A stretch of DNA of 64,000 bases from Phaeosaccion multiseriatum (taxonomy: Eukaryota; Ochrophyta, other classes). Position numbers and translations under genes: made by a program. A model generated the notes under the pieces. It made no database searches. It had not been told where the DNA came from and was given only the letters and a program-made list of their open reading frames with translations. Shown here piece by piece: positions 11,498 to 23,200 of this stretch (position 1 is the stretch's first letter; each line of letters opens with the position of its first letter). The stretch spans positions 1,178,001-1,242,000 of the forward strand of contig OZ218959.1 in NCBI GenBank assembly GCA_965112735.1, written 5' to 3'.

Positions 11498-13408
11498 TCG
11501 TCCTCATCTTCCTCCTCCTCCTGCTCCTCCTCCTCCTCCTCCTCCTCCTCCTCCTTCTCCTCCTCCTTCTTCTTCTTCTTCTTCTTCTTCTCCTCCTGCT
11601 GCTTCTTCTCCTCCCCCTCCTCCTCATCCTCCTTCTCCTCCTCCTGCTCTGCTGCTGTATCACCGACTGCTGTACCACCAAATGCTGGTGCGGTAGCCCG
11701 TCTCGTGCTTTGGCCCTTCGCCTCAAAATCGTCCCTCCTGCTCTTGCTCCCGCTCTTGCTCCTGCTCCTCATAAGGCTCCTGCTCCTACGCTCCCCAACT
11801 TCGCTCTCCTCTTCTTCTCCATCTCCTCCTCCTTCTCCTCCTCCTCCTCCTCCTCCTCCTCCTCCTCCTCCTCCTCCTCCTCCTCCTCCTCCTCCTCCTC
11901 CTCCTCCTCCTCCTCCTCCTCCTCCTCCTCCTCCTCCTCCTCCTCCTCCTCCTCCTCCTCCTCCTCCTCCTCCTCCTCCTCCTCCTCCTCCTCCTCCTCC
12001 TCCTCCTCCTCCTCCTCCTCCTCCTCCTCCTCCTCCTCTTCCTCCTCCTTCCCCTGCGATGTGATCGTCGGTATCATTGTCGCACGTGAGCTGCTCCTGG
12101 CTACACGCACCAAGGCTGCGCGTGGTGTTGAAATGTGCCGCTTCGTGCGTATCTCGACAGAAGGCGTGGCTGGCGTGGGGGAGGAGATCAGGGAGGGGGG
12201 GGGGATCAGTACACAGTGTGGGATGAAGCTCACACGCATACCCACACACGCACACACGCTCACACGCACACACACACACACACACACACGCAGCCACTTA
12301 CCGCAGCAGGGCCCGAGCCGCAGGTCGGAGCAACGGATCTGTTTGCAGGCAGAGAGACACAAACGATTGTCCCTCCTCGCTCAACCCGGGGGGGGGCGGA
12401 GGAGGGCTGTCCTGCACCACAAGCGCAAACACGGCGGCAGCAACGTTCCGGAAGGGGGCTCGGGCCGTGTACATTTGGGCCACTGGAGGTAGAGGAGAGT
12501 GGGAGGGAGGAGGTAGGGAGGGAGGGAGGCAGGGAGGGAGGGAAGGGGGGGGGATGGATGGAGGGAGCGACGGAGGGAGGGAGACGTGCATCGACGGGGG
12601 TGGATGAGAGCGGCTCGTGTGTGCCTGTGTTGAAAGAGAGAGAAGGAGAGAAGATAGGAAGATAGGGGGGGGAGGGAAAGAGAACAAGGGAACCCTGTGG
12701 CCCCCCACACGAGAGCGCGTCAGGTTCGATCGGTCCAATCCACAACCTCTCTCTCTCCCTCTCTCGCCCTCTCTCTCTGTCTCCCCCCCCCCCCCCTCTC
12801 TCCCTCTCTCTCCCTCCCTCCCTCCCTCTCTCTACCAATACACAGCCGTCACTTGCCTGTCAGTCCCAAGCTCCATACGTCACCCTTCATACTGCTGCTC
12901 CTGCTCCTGCTCCTGCTCCTTCTGCGGCTCCGTGGGCTGTGCTCTGATGCATCCCATCTACAGGCGTACCGTTCTGCGTCAGACGTCCGAGTAGCATCAG
13001 CGGCGGCAGCAGCAGTAGCAGCAGTGGCGGCGGCGGCGGCGGCGGCACGAAGATGGGGGCCCCTGTCTGGATCGAGCAGGGCCTGAGACCGAATGAGGCC
13101 ATTGTCTGGATCGAGCAGAGCCTGAGAGCGAAGGACCTCCGGGGCCATGAAGAGGGGCGTTCCCGTCACCCCCTTCATCGGGGGGTCTTCGCCTTCTTGT
13201 GGCGCCCCTCGTCCCTCTCCATCTTGCCGTTGTGGTTGTTCCTCCTCCCCATCTGCTGCAGCTATCGCCCCTCCTCTCCCTTCGGCCTTATCGCTTGGCC
13301 AGTGCATGTCATTGCCAGGTGGAGTGACTCTCGTGCTGCAGCCGAAGTCCGCGAGCTTGATGACCCCCCCCCGGAAGAGAAGCACTTGCAGCACGCAGTA
13401 CCAACAAG

Positions 13409-13505
<97 letters not shown>

Positions 13506-15398
13506 CGATTGATCTCAGGTACTTAGTACTTTACCACCCATCACAGATCGATGTGGTGTGGCGTGGGATACAACATGGAACCGTTGGGCGTTGGTTGCAA
13601 GTTCGAACTGGCCTGGCAACACACACAGACCTAAACAGATACACACACTCACACACACTCACTCACTCACTCACACACACACACACACTCACGATTGGAG
13701 GGCTTGAGGTCGTTGTGGCGGATGAGCTTTCCGTGCAGGTACGAGAGACCTTTGAGCAGCTGACGAGAGTAGCGCCGCACAATAGCCTCGCTGAAGGGGC
13801 CGAACACCTTCAGGGCTGCCGCTACGCTGCCTTCGCTCGCAAACTCGAGGAAGATGTTGAGCTTGGTGCCCACGCGTTGGCTGCCGAGGCACTTGATGAT
13901 GTTGTCGTGGCTCATGCTCTGCAGCAGCGACATTTCCTTCCGTAAGGCCTCCACTTGCCTGTCCTGCCTGCTGCTACTACTCGTACGCTTAGGGCGGTAC
14001 TGTGTGGGTCGCCGACTCTGGCGTATCACCAACTGCTGCTGCTGCTGCTTCGACTCAGGCAGGCATTCTCTCCCCACCCCCCCTTGCCCAAGCTTGTCCT
14101 CCCTGTCTTGAAGCTCGTCGAGGTCAGACAAAGCTTGGCAATCCTTCCCCTCGTCCTCTTCCTCCCCTTTCTCCTCTTGGTGGGATTGCTTGTCGTTGTG
14201 TTGGTGGTGGTGGTGGTGGCGGTGGTGGTGGTGTTGGTGATGATGGTGGTGATGGGGAGCCCGGCGTGGCCGCTGCTGAACCTTCTTCAGGCTAACTTGC
14301 TTCACAGCAAAGCAGAGGCCTGTCATTGCGTTTAGACGGCGTTCCGGGTGTGCACGTCCGTGAGCAAGACGAGGATATATAGAGAGAGAGGCACCAGAGT
14401 ATCAGCTGGGCCGCAGAGGTAGGATGCCCAGCAGTTTCTCAGTACTTGTACTTCTTTGGTACATCGTGGGGAGTAAAACGTCTTTCCTTTCTTCCTAACA
14501 CTGTCGCACGCGTGCTCTCACCTGTGCGGAGATCGAGAGCGCTATAGACCCGGCCAAAGCTGCCTTGCCCAAGGAGAGTCCCCCGCTGCCACACCAAGTC
14601 TCGTCCCCAAGCATCCGCCTCCTTCCTCGCGCTCTCCTCATCGTGTCCATCCTCTCCATCGCCCTTCTCCTCCTCCTTCCCCTCCTCCTCCTCATTCTCG
14701 CTTGTTTGCTCTATCGAGCAACGTGTCGAGTGACTAGTGCGTTCAACGCTTCTATCCCTTACCTCATCGCCTCCGGCCTTGGTTGCTCCAGGCAAGATCG
14801 CCCTCTGTGCTGCAGCCTCACCGCCCCGAAACGGTGCCACCGTAGCCCCTGCTGGGGAATAACGACCGGTCCCTTTCCGCAGCAGATCACCGAGCCGCCC
14901 TCCATCGGTTGTTGAATGCCACGTAGAACTCAAAAGTTTGGTGGTAGTGGCACACTTTACTTCCTTCAGCCACCCACCCCCTTCCTTGTTCTCCTCCTCT
15001 TCTTCATCATCACCATCGTCAATCATCTGAGACTCGATCCGCGATTTCACTGCCTCAAAGGGCGACTTTTTCGTCCTTGCTCCTGCGCTGCTTGTGTTGC
15101 TGCTACTGGTGGCGCCACTGCCATCGCTGCTGCTGTCCTCGTCGCTACTGCTGGTTCCACTACTACTGCTACAGCTACTACTTGCGCTGCTACGACCGCT
15201 ACTACTGGCGTTGCTACTTCTTGAGCTGCTACCACCACTGCGACAGCTCCTGCTACTACTGGAGCTGCCAGCACAATCTTTCCCCAGCACCGCCCTCAAC
15301 AACTTCTGATTGGGGTTAAAACCCTTCGCAAGCAGCTGCTTGTGAAGAATAGCGTACAGTGCATCGGGACCTTTCCCCTCTGTATGGAAGATGTCCAT
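11356..15398 (-). CDS. STE11/MAPKKK-like protein kinase with poly-Gly and acidic tail
   Basis: Minus-strand exons 14522-15398, 13693-14319, 12857-13384, 12302-12482 and 11356-12169 give 1008 residues, all in phase. Kinase landmarks: glycine loop GQGSFGRVYS (~277-286), FAVKQV with the ATP-binding Lys (~298), catalytic loop RHNDLKPSN (~493-501), KLADFG (~515), GTPLFMAPEV (~584), GDVWSLGLT (~675), and the lobe end PLLRPAARALLRHAFC. The HRD arginine is replaced by Asn (HND); the catalytic Asp remains. Inserts: a Ser-rich and acidic N-terminus, a His-rich insert between the Lys strand and helix C (14160-14275), and a large activation/P+1 insertion containing a duplicated RSQALLDPD. Intron 3 is a GC-AG intron (donor GCAAGT at 12856). 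After the kinase fold comes a run of roughly 70 glycines (GGA repeat), then Arg/Ser and Glu/Lys tracts. Overall pattern resembles MAPKKKs; substrates are unknown. Confidence 0.85.
11837..12050. repeat. Long TCC/GGA trinucleotide tract coding for poly-glycine
   Basis: About 200 bp of almost uninterrupted TCC on the plus strand reads as about 70 Gly codons (GGA) in the minus-strand kinase. A second, impure TCC/TTC tract (about 11455-11650) codes for the Glu/Lys tail. Poly-Ser, poly-Pro and poly-Leu frames on the plus strand here are shadows. Confidence 0.9.
13399..13505. repeat. (CAA)n microsatellite in kinase intron 2
   Basis: A run of about 33 CAA units (GTT on the transcribed strand of the kinase) lies within the intron 13385-13692, close to the acceptor at 13385. 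Confidence 0.9.
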
Positions 15399-15716
15399 GC
15401 GCTTTGGAAGGAAAAGAACTCAACTGTTCCAGTTTCAGTTTCAGCTGCCCCTCAGCTCGACTCGTTGACATACGCAATTTGGGTTTCAGCTCGTGACTGA
15501 TCCTTTGTGGCGACGACCCTTCCCTGTATCAAGAAGCAGAGAACGAATTAGAAAGAGCAGTAAACAGAGCCAATCACCCCCTGCGTCAGTCACCTCCGCA
15601 CAGTATCCAGTGATAGCTGATTGCACTGCATTCGGCTTTGAGGATACTGTCTTCCAGCAACACAAACTCCGCTCTCCACCCTCCCATCCGCTCTCTCTTT
15701 GCCCCCCAAGCACACC
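15399..15716. promoter_or_regulatory. 318-bp divergent intergenic region (kinase / SNU13)
   Basis: This is a head-to-head spacer between the kinase ATG (15398) and the SNU13 ATG (15717), presumed to hold both promoters. It contains a short CAGTTTCAGTTTCAGCT direct repeat near 15429-15446. No RNA gene is seen. Confidence 0.4.
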
Positions 15717-16782
15717 ATGGCTGACTCTGCGGTGAACCCCAAGGCGTACCCTCTTGCGGGAGCAGACCTGACTGTGGCCATTCTGGACCTTGTGCAGCAG
15801 GCGAGCAACTACAAGCAGCTCAAGAAGGGAGCGAATGAGGGTAAGGTTCAGAGGCGATGGCAAGGGGAGCGGATTGTGGAGAGGACAAGGAAAGAAGAGG
15901 TTACTGTACGACTGAGGAATACATCTAGCATGCTTATAAGTGGTCGTCATCGCTCTCTCTGCTACTGCTGCTGCCGCCGGTGTCGGTGGATGTCTTGGAT
16001 CCGCACCTCTCCTCTTCCCCGCCCCCCCCCCCTCCCCTCTCCTTCTGACCCCTCTTCCCTCCTTCCCTCCCTCCCTCCCTCCCCCCTTCGTTCCTTCCTT
16101 CCTTCGTTCCTTCCTTCGTTCCTTCCTTCGTTCCTTCCTCCTTTTCTCCCCTAGCCACCAAGACGCTGAACCGCGGCATCTCCGAGTTCATCGTGCTGGC
16201 GGCGGATGCCGACCCTCTGGAGATCCTCCTCCACCTCCCCCTCCTTTGCGAGGACAAGAACGTTCCCTACGTGTTCGTGCCCAGTAAGGTGCGGTCCTCA
16301 GCTTCAATTTGAAAATGTCTGTGCTGGAGTCAGGGGTTCAATGGAGGGAAGGAAGAGAGACATGAGAAAAGTTGTTTTGAATGTTTGTGTCACACCACGT
16401 GTCTTCCGTTCCCTGGCCCCTTGGGGGTATGGATGGGTCTCAAGGCGCCGCTCCGCCACTCCCTCATATGATGTCCTTTTTTAGCGAATTGTTCTTATCA
16501 GCACCAAGAGCACTCTGAGGAGATTTTCAGTTTTTAGGTACAGTGGGCTGAATGCCTTGACCTCACCAAAGACCACGAAACACCTACATTATGACCCTGA
16601 ATCCTGACACCGCTGCCCTCTTTCCTCTGCTCCTTGCGATCACACACCCGCAGGTGGCGCTGGGACGTGCGTGTGGAGTGTCACGACCGGTGATTAGCTG
16701 CAGCGTGACGACTAACGAGGCCTCGCAGCTCAAGGACCAGATCCAGACACTTAAGGACCAGATCGAGCAGTTGCTCATCTGA
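15717..16782 (+). CDS. SNU13: 15.5-kDa U4 snRNP / box C/D snoRNP protein SNU13
   Basis: SNU13 (NHP2L1) binds the kink-turn of U4 snRNA and of box C/D snoRNAs, working in both splicing and rRNA modification. Exons 15717-15840, 16155-16288 and 16654-16782 give 128 residues, the family's usual length. It is almost identical to known orthologues: [20 protein letters not shown] crosses junction 1, then [34 protein letters not shown], and after junction 2 [13 protein letters not shown]. The C-terminus differs slightly ([19 protein letters not shown]). The C-terminal codons and the adjacent 3' UTR hold a short imperfect repeat of CAGTTGCTCATCT (16768-16780 and 16810-16822). MPP10 at the left edge is a partner in the same U3 particle. 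Confidence 0.98.
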
Positions 16783-17729
16783 GGAGGGCAAGCAAGCCAA
16801 GCAATCTAGCAGCTGCTCATCTCCAGGGGGGCAAGGGAAGCAAGAGTAGACGCAATACGATTCGATTTGATTCGATTCAAGTCTGATGTGCACGGGACCG
16901 TGTGCGCACGAGCGCGGCTCTACCTTCGCCTCTTACCGTGTCTCCTCCCCCCGTTTAGGTAGAAGTTTAGGTAGCCAGGGGCGAGGTGGATTTGGGGAAG
17001 AGGGGCGGGGGGGGGGGGAGGTCGCACACAATAAGCCCGAATGACGGTGGCGACAGAGGGAGACGGCGGAAGGGCTCTCGAATCAAGAGCCCACTCCTGC
17101 CACGTCATATCCCAGGCTAATACAACAGGACAGGCGCTGTGCCACCGTTGGTTCTACACTTGCATGGTTCTACACTGGCACGCGTGGCCCACAGCTGACG
17201 GCTCAGGAGTGTGTGTATGTTTGTATTTGTATTAATGTACAGTGGGCGGGGGGGGAGGTCGCAGGGGCTGGATATACAGCAGCAGAGCTAACACGCCCCC
17301 GAGAGAGCAACACAGCACTGACGCCCACAAGTGACCGTGCGTCAGCCATTTGCCGCCTCTTCCTTTGTGGCGTTTCACAGGCCAAGACAGCGCCTGCTCT
17401 GAGGCAAAGGACTGCACGCACAGAGCCGCAACTCCGACTTTTATTGTTTCCCCAAAGGGAACGGAAGCAGCTGTTGTGTTGTTGCTGCGCTGTGCATAGA
17501 TCGATCGCTCCCTTCCGGCCATCAATGAGCCACACAGCGTCAGCACACGACCAGAGCGAAGACAAGTCTGTGACTGGCCTCGCCGATGTGCATCCCCGAT
17601 GACAGAGACCCAGAGGACGAGGACAAGACAGCTGCTCCTGCTGCTGCCCGCCCTGCTTCTCTGCCCCTCCCTCATGTCCCTCGCCATTCATGGTTGGTGC
17701 TGCACAAATTGACATGAGGAGGGACTCCA
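16783..17729. other. Tail-to-tail spacer between SNU13 and the mitochondrial carrier
   Basis: 947 bp between two converging stops. It contains a diverged copy of the SNU13 3' coding end (16800-16822), a G run near 17008 and an ATTCGATT repeat near 16858-16877. Open frames here (for example 17203-17907 minus) show no domain. No RNA gene is recognised. Confidence 0.45.
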
Positions 17730-18468
17730 TCAAAACTCTTGCACCCCGAAGAGGTGCTTTCCCCCCTCGTAGGACGAAATCATGATAGCACAAGCCGGCG
17801 CCACTCGCATGAGGCGAGCTTTGAGGCCCGAGAAGGCGCCTTGCAGACCCTCCTGCCGCACAATGCCTAGAAGGACGGCCAAGCTGCCTTGCCCTCCCCT
17901 GGGACACGAACTCGTGCTGCAGCTTCTGCTGCTGCTGCTCGTCGTGTGGATGATGTCCTCGGTGTATGACTCCACTTGCCTTCGCGTCTTGACCACATCA
18001 AAGGGGTGCGTCACGAGAGACGCCACCGTACCTGCCCCTGCCCCGGCCACAAAGGACCGCAACATGACGTCACCAGCTTCATCGGAGGAGTTGTGCTGAC
18101 TTACTCCTGCTCCTCCTCCTCCTCCTCCTCTTCCTCCTCTCGTCCTCCGCTGCTCCTGCAGGCCCTCTAAATTGGCGCGGATGGCGTCGTATCCCACCCA
18201 ATACATGACACTGAAGGGCACGTCCCTCCACAGTGTGGGCCCCAGCCCTTTCCATAGACCCAAAAACCCGCGCTCGCCGCGCACTGTGGTCAGAAAGATC
18301 CTCCGTATCGAGGAGCGCTGCCCCTCTTCTTGGGCGAGCATCTTTGTGCGGATCAGTTCCAGAGGCGAGACCACCGTTTGGGTCATCGACCGAGCCAAAC
18401 CCCCCGCTAGCGCTGGAACGGCCGCTTGCTTCAAACCGGCGCTGGTGCTGCTACTGCTATTACTTCTC

Positions 18469-18500
<32 letters not shown>

Positions 18501-19654
18501 GCCACTACTACCACTGCTCCTGCCGCTCTGATCGCTTGTTGCCAGCCGCGCCTGCAAAGTCTCCTTCAGCGAGTCGTAGCACGTAAAGTATATGGCTGTT
18601 TGTGGCACAGCCATGAGGAGCGTGGGGCTGAGGCCGCTGTACAGGCCGCTCACCCCCTCCGTGCGGCCTGCGGTGTTGGACGAAAGTGGATTGGGGGGGG
18701 GAGAGGGAAGGAAGAATGGCAGGCAATGGCAGAGTCGTAGATGGAGGTGAGACGCACGCACGCACACACGCACGTAAGGCATACACACGCACGGCATGTG
18801 TGTCCCATCAGCCTGCTCCAGCTCCTGCCCCAGCTCCTCCCTCACCTATCCGAAACAGAGCTGACAGCACGCCTGTGCCCCGATTTATGCCGCCAGTTAA
18901 CGCCCCATTCTGCCCCCCATTGGCGATTGGTTTGGAGAGCAGGTGGACAAGCTTATGCCCCCTGTGTGGAGGGGATAGCGACAGTGGCGATGTGGTTAGG
19001 GAAATGATCACACCCTGGGGCGCAGAGATGGATACGGGAATCAGGGTGGATGGAGACGAACAACGGCAGAGGACAGACAAACGTAATGAGAGTTACATGC
19101 AACACTTACCTGGACACGCAGATATCCGTCAACCCATTTCGGACCAAGAACACGCCACAGCTGTTACAGCGGACCAAGAGGGAACTTTCCGCCTTCATGG
19201 CTGCTGATGCGGCTTCTGAAGCTGCTTCGGACACCACTGACGCTCCACTACTCGCCTGCATCCTCGTCTTGACCACATCCAATGGTGTTACTGCCAGAGA
19301 CGTGAGTACCGCCCCCACACAAGCGGAAATCATCTTCTCCAATAGCGGAGCAGCTCTTGGAGGCTGAGGAGACGGGTTGCAGTCAGAAGACCCCGGAGAG
19401 GAAACAGCAGTGGCGGCAGCCGTGGTAACAGCTGCAGCGGCTGCAGCTCCAGCCGCATTTGCGGCCGATGTCCGCAGACCCACCGGTGCTGATGTCGCTG
19501 TGTTGGATCCCAACCCTGAGCTGAGTATCCTCCGCGCCACGGCAGGCGGGGCCACGACCGGAGATGCCTGCGTCGGCTGGTGCCGCCGCTGCTGCTGCCG
19601 CTGCTGCTGAGCTCCTCCGTCTCCCCCCCTCGTTATGGCCACCACGGCCACCAT
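17730..19654 (-). CDS. MTM1: Mitochondrial carrier, SLC25A39/SLC25A40 (yeast MTM1) type
   Basis: Members of this subfamily are inner-membrane carriers linked to mitochondrial glutathione import and Mn/Fe homeostasis. Exons (minus) 19110-19654, 18846-18961 and 17730-18667 give 532 residues. The three carrier signatures are present: TPLDVVKTRMQ, SPLELIRTKM and HPFDVVKTRRQ. Subfamily features are the Cys-containing matrix loop LLVRCNSCGVFLVRNGLTD after repeat 1, GLSPTLLMAVPQTAIYFTCY, and the C-terminal APACAIMISSYEGGKHLF. It is longer than animal homologues (about 340) because of an Ala/Thr/Gln-rich N-terminus (possibly a targeting region), an Ala/Ser patch in loop 1, a poly-Ser insert (18440-18530), a Gly insert (about 18090-18130) and a Ser/Cys insert (about 17915-17945). 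The start is the first ATG in frame; a longer frame upstream lacks ATG. Confidence 0.93.
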
Positions 19655-20271
19655 CTCGGGGCAAGCGCGTAAGCGCGCACACGGCGGGTGGTGGTCAGAT
19701 GGCACTCGATACACATTGTAATTTGTCAGAAGTCCTCAGATGGCACTTGATGGAGAGAAAAGAGAGGAGAGACTTACTGACAAACCGCCAATTATTGAGA
19801 GAGGAAAACACAAAAAATAGATAACAAACAAGAACGAGGCGAACGGACTTGGAAGGAGAAGCAGTGGGGGGCTGGGTGTCTCTCTTTGTCTTCGGGCCCT
19901 CTCCGGGAATCCTGGGAAAGGATGGATCGCGGCGCGGTAAGAGTAACATGGTGAAGAGATGCCAGCTTTACAGAATCCTTCCCCCTCCTCCTTTCTGTCT
20001 CCACGCCCCTCCCTTCTTCTCTCTCCTTCTCCCTCTAAATTTGGAGCTCTCCCTTAATCAAACCTCAAACCTCACCCCCCCACCCCACCACGGTTTGAAA
20101 GCATGTAGCTCCTGAGTGGGGGGTGTGAAATCTGCGTCTGCTTAATGATGGAGCGCAGCCCCTTCCCCTCTGTCAGGCTGTCATCTCGCCCCTTCTGACC
20201 CTGCCCCAAGCCTTCTTACAAAGCTCTTTGCGCGGACTGTCCCTCCCCTCGCCTCGCTGCCTCCCTCTCAG
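19655..20271. promoter_or_regulatory. 617-bp divergent intergenic region (carrier / CENP-C)
   Basis: This is a head-to-head spacer. A near-duplicate TCAGATGGCACT occurs at 19695-19706 and 19736-19747, 41 bp apart, in the carrier's upstream region; it could be a paired regulatory site or chance. A pyrimidine-rich block lies at 19978-20040. No RNA gene is seen. Confidence 0.4.
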
Positions 20272-23200
20272 ATGGGGGTGGCGAGCGACAGGCGCCTCGA
20301 CCTTTCTAACATTCGCAAGTATGTCAAGCTCAATAACCAGTCAAGGGAGAACCGCGCCAAGCTCGTCGAGCACAAGGGCTGGCAGAATGGGAGGTAAGCG
20401 CACTCCTTACTTTATGACTCTAGTTCATTCATCCTTCACAAGTTGGCCAACGGAAGCGTTATTTGGGGAGAAGAGAGACGGTGGGAACTCTCACACGCTA
20501 CGATGGCTTGTGCGTGTCATGGTCGAGGAAGATAGTGCCTACTCGAAGCGCATCTGTTGTGCTTTAGCATTCTTCCTTCCTCTCTTCTCACCGCACCCCG
20601 CCTCCTCCTCGACCTCGCTTTGCTCTGCCTCTGCTCAGACGAACAAAGACTGTGATCAACGACGATGCCATTGAGACAGACGAGAATGGTTACAGTAACG
20701 TCGAGTCCTTCTGGGCGGCGGCCAGCTATGGTGAGATCCTCTCCAATTCAGAGTATCCCCTCTACATCCAGAAGAAGCACTCCACATGGCCCCTTTCCCT
20801 TTCAAGAACCCCTATCCTCTCGCTCTGTATGGATGGATTCACGCCTCTATCTGCGCGTCCTATCTACTGCGCTCACTCATGTACATTCCTCACCTTTGAG
20901 CGTTATTTGCGCCCCCATTCCCGTGCGCGTTTGTTTCAGGTGAGTTGGCTCCGTCCACCCCTGCCATGAATGGAGGTACAGCGGACTCAACTCCACCGTC
21001 TGGAGGTTCTTTGGCTGCTTCGGAAGCGATTGACAGAGAGGAGGACGGAGAAGATGAAGTGAGAGAAGGGGAAGAGGAAGAGAGGCAGGAGGGGGAAGCT
21101 GGAGGGCAAGGTGCAGGGTCGGAGGATGAGGAGGAAGAAGGATTGACGTCAGCGCACGAGCCGACCCAGCTGGAGAAGACTCCATCTGAAGCAGAGGCGC
21201 AATCAAGCTCAGATGACGACGATGGAGGAGGAGGAGGAGGAGGAGGAGGAGGAGGAGGTGAGGACAGCGACATACGGGGCGCTGACCATGAAGAGGACAG
21301 GAGCGAGCCCCCCTCTCCGCCTACTTCTGCGGCCAGCAAGCGAGGGGCTGGTGAGGACGAGGATGAGGACGAGGACGAAGAAGTGGAGGATGGGCCTGCG
21401 TCCGGTGCTGACGCAACTCCTGCGCCAAAGCCTAAGGCTAGCAAAGGAAGCAGCGCCAGGGGGGGCAGCAGCAGCAGGGGCAGCGCATCGCCCGCTCCTC
21501 ACAGGCGGCTCTCCTTCCTTCCCAAGGTAATTGAAGCAAGGAGCACTACCGTCTGTCTGTCTGTCTGTCTGTCTGGCTGGCTGGCTGTCTGGCTGTCCTC
21601 AGCCTGTCTGTCTGTCTGTCTTGGGGGATATCTGTATGTCTACCTGCGCGGCGTCTCGTGCCTTGGATGGCACCAAACGTGGAGAGGAAGAGCGGTCGTC
21701 GTTCGTAGGTGGCTGTCTCGCGAGGGGCATTTCCATAATCTGAAGGCTTCTCTCTTTTTCTTGGAGCTCACCCTTCCCTCTCCCTCACCACGCCTCGTCC
21801 CCACCTGCTTCCACATCGGGTACCACCCCACTCCCCGCCACTCTCCACTCTGACCGACTCTCACACCCGCCACTCTCCACTGTGATTGACTCTTACAGGG
21901 ACTGCCCACTCCAAGGAGCGAGGACGTGGTGGTGTTTGACGATGATGACGAATCGACTGATGAGGAGGCCCCAGACTTCGCGGCTCCCTCCCCTGATGCA
22001 GCGGCCGCAAAGGCCAAGGCTGCCAAAGCGAAGAAGAAGGGGGGCATTGAGAAGGAGGAGGGGAAGGAAGAGGAGCAGGAGGAAGGTGGTAGAGGGAAGA
22101 GCAGCAGAAGGTCGAGCAGGAAGAAGAAGCAAGACGGAGGCAAAAAGTCGAGTACGGAGTCTGGGGACGACGATGGGAGCAAAGGTCCTAAGGAAGGGAC
22201 CAGCAGCAAGAAGAGCAGGAGTGGAAAGGCAGGGGCAAGAGCTGAAGCTGACCGAGAGAGCGGGAAAGAGGAGGAATCAAAGAAGGGAGGCAAAGGGCGA
22301 AGAGGGAGGAGAAAAGGTGATGAAGACGAGGGCAGCATTGAGGGCGAAGTGGGCGTGAAGGGGAAGGGGAAGGCAAAGGTTGGAGGGAAAAACAAGAAGA
22401 AGAAGGCACTCGAGTCGGAGGAGGAGTCGGAGGACGAGGACGACAAGGAGGAGGAGGAAGAGGAGGAGGAGGAGTCGGAGGAGGAGGAGGCAGAGAAATC
22501 TCAGGAAATGAAAGCAGTGAAGGGCAATCGTATAAGGAACATCTCCGAGGCCAAGGAGATGTCGACCGATGAAGAAGAGGAGGAGGAACCAGGGCAGGCG
22601 GTGAAGAGTGGCGAGCAGAAACGCAGCAGCAGCAGTAGCGTCGCCGCCGCCACCACCTTACCGACTGCACCGGCAGCAGGGGACGATGACTCGTCTGGAG
22701 AGGACAATGCAGGGGGGTACGACGATTTCGGCGGGGGAGAGATGGACAATTTCGGTGATGACGACTTTGACGGAGGGGGGGGAGAGGAGGAGGCGAGAGA
22801 CAGCGATGAAGCGTTGGCGCGGGAGAAGGACGACGATGAGGAAGAGGACGAAGAGGAAGAGAAAGTCCAGGACACGAAGACGAAGGGCAAGAGCAAGGGG
22901 AATGACAAGAAGAAGAAAAGGGGTGACTTGTCGAGTGATGAAGAAGAGGAGGAAGGCAGGGTGGCCAAGGGAAGCAGCAGCAGCAAGAAAAAGGGGAAAG
23001 GAAAGGGCAAACAAGCCAGGCACGACGAGGAGGAAGAAGAAGAGGATTTCGTTTCCATAAGCACTCCTGCGAAGAAGCGCAAGGTGGGTAGTAGTAAGAA
23101 GAGGAAACAGAAGAAGGAGGACGAGAAGAAGAAGAAGAGGGCGATGAAGCGGAAGCGGAGCGGGCAGAGGGAGAGTGACGACGACGACGACAGCGAGGGA

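Noticed and set aside
11267-12492. Plus-strand poly-Ser, poly-Leu and poly-Pro open frames
   Set aside because: They are the three plus-strand readings of the TCC tract opposite the kinase poly-Gly exon; no domain, and the minus frame continues a clear kinase.
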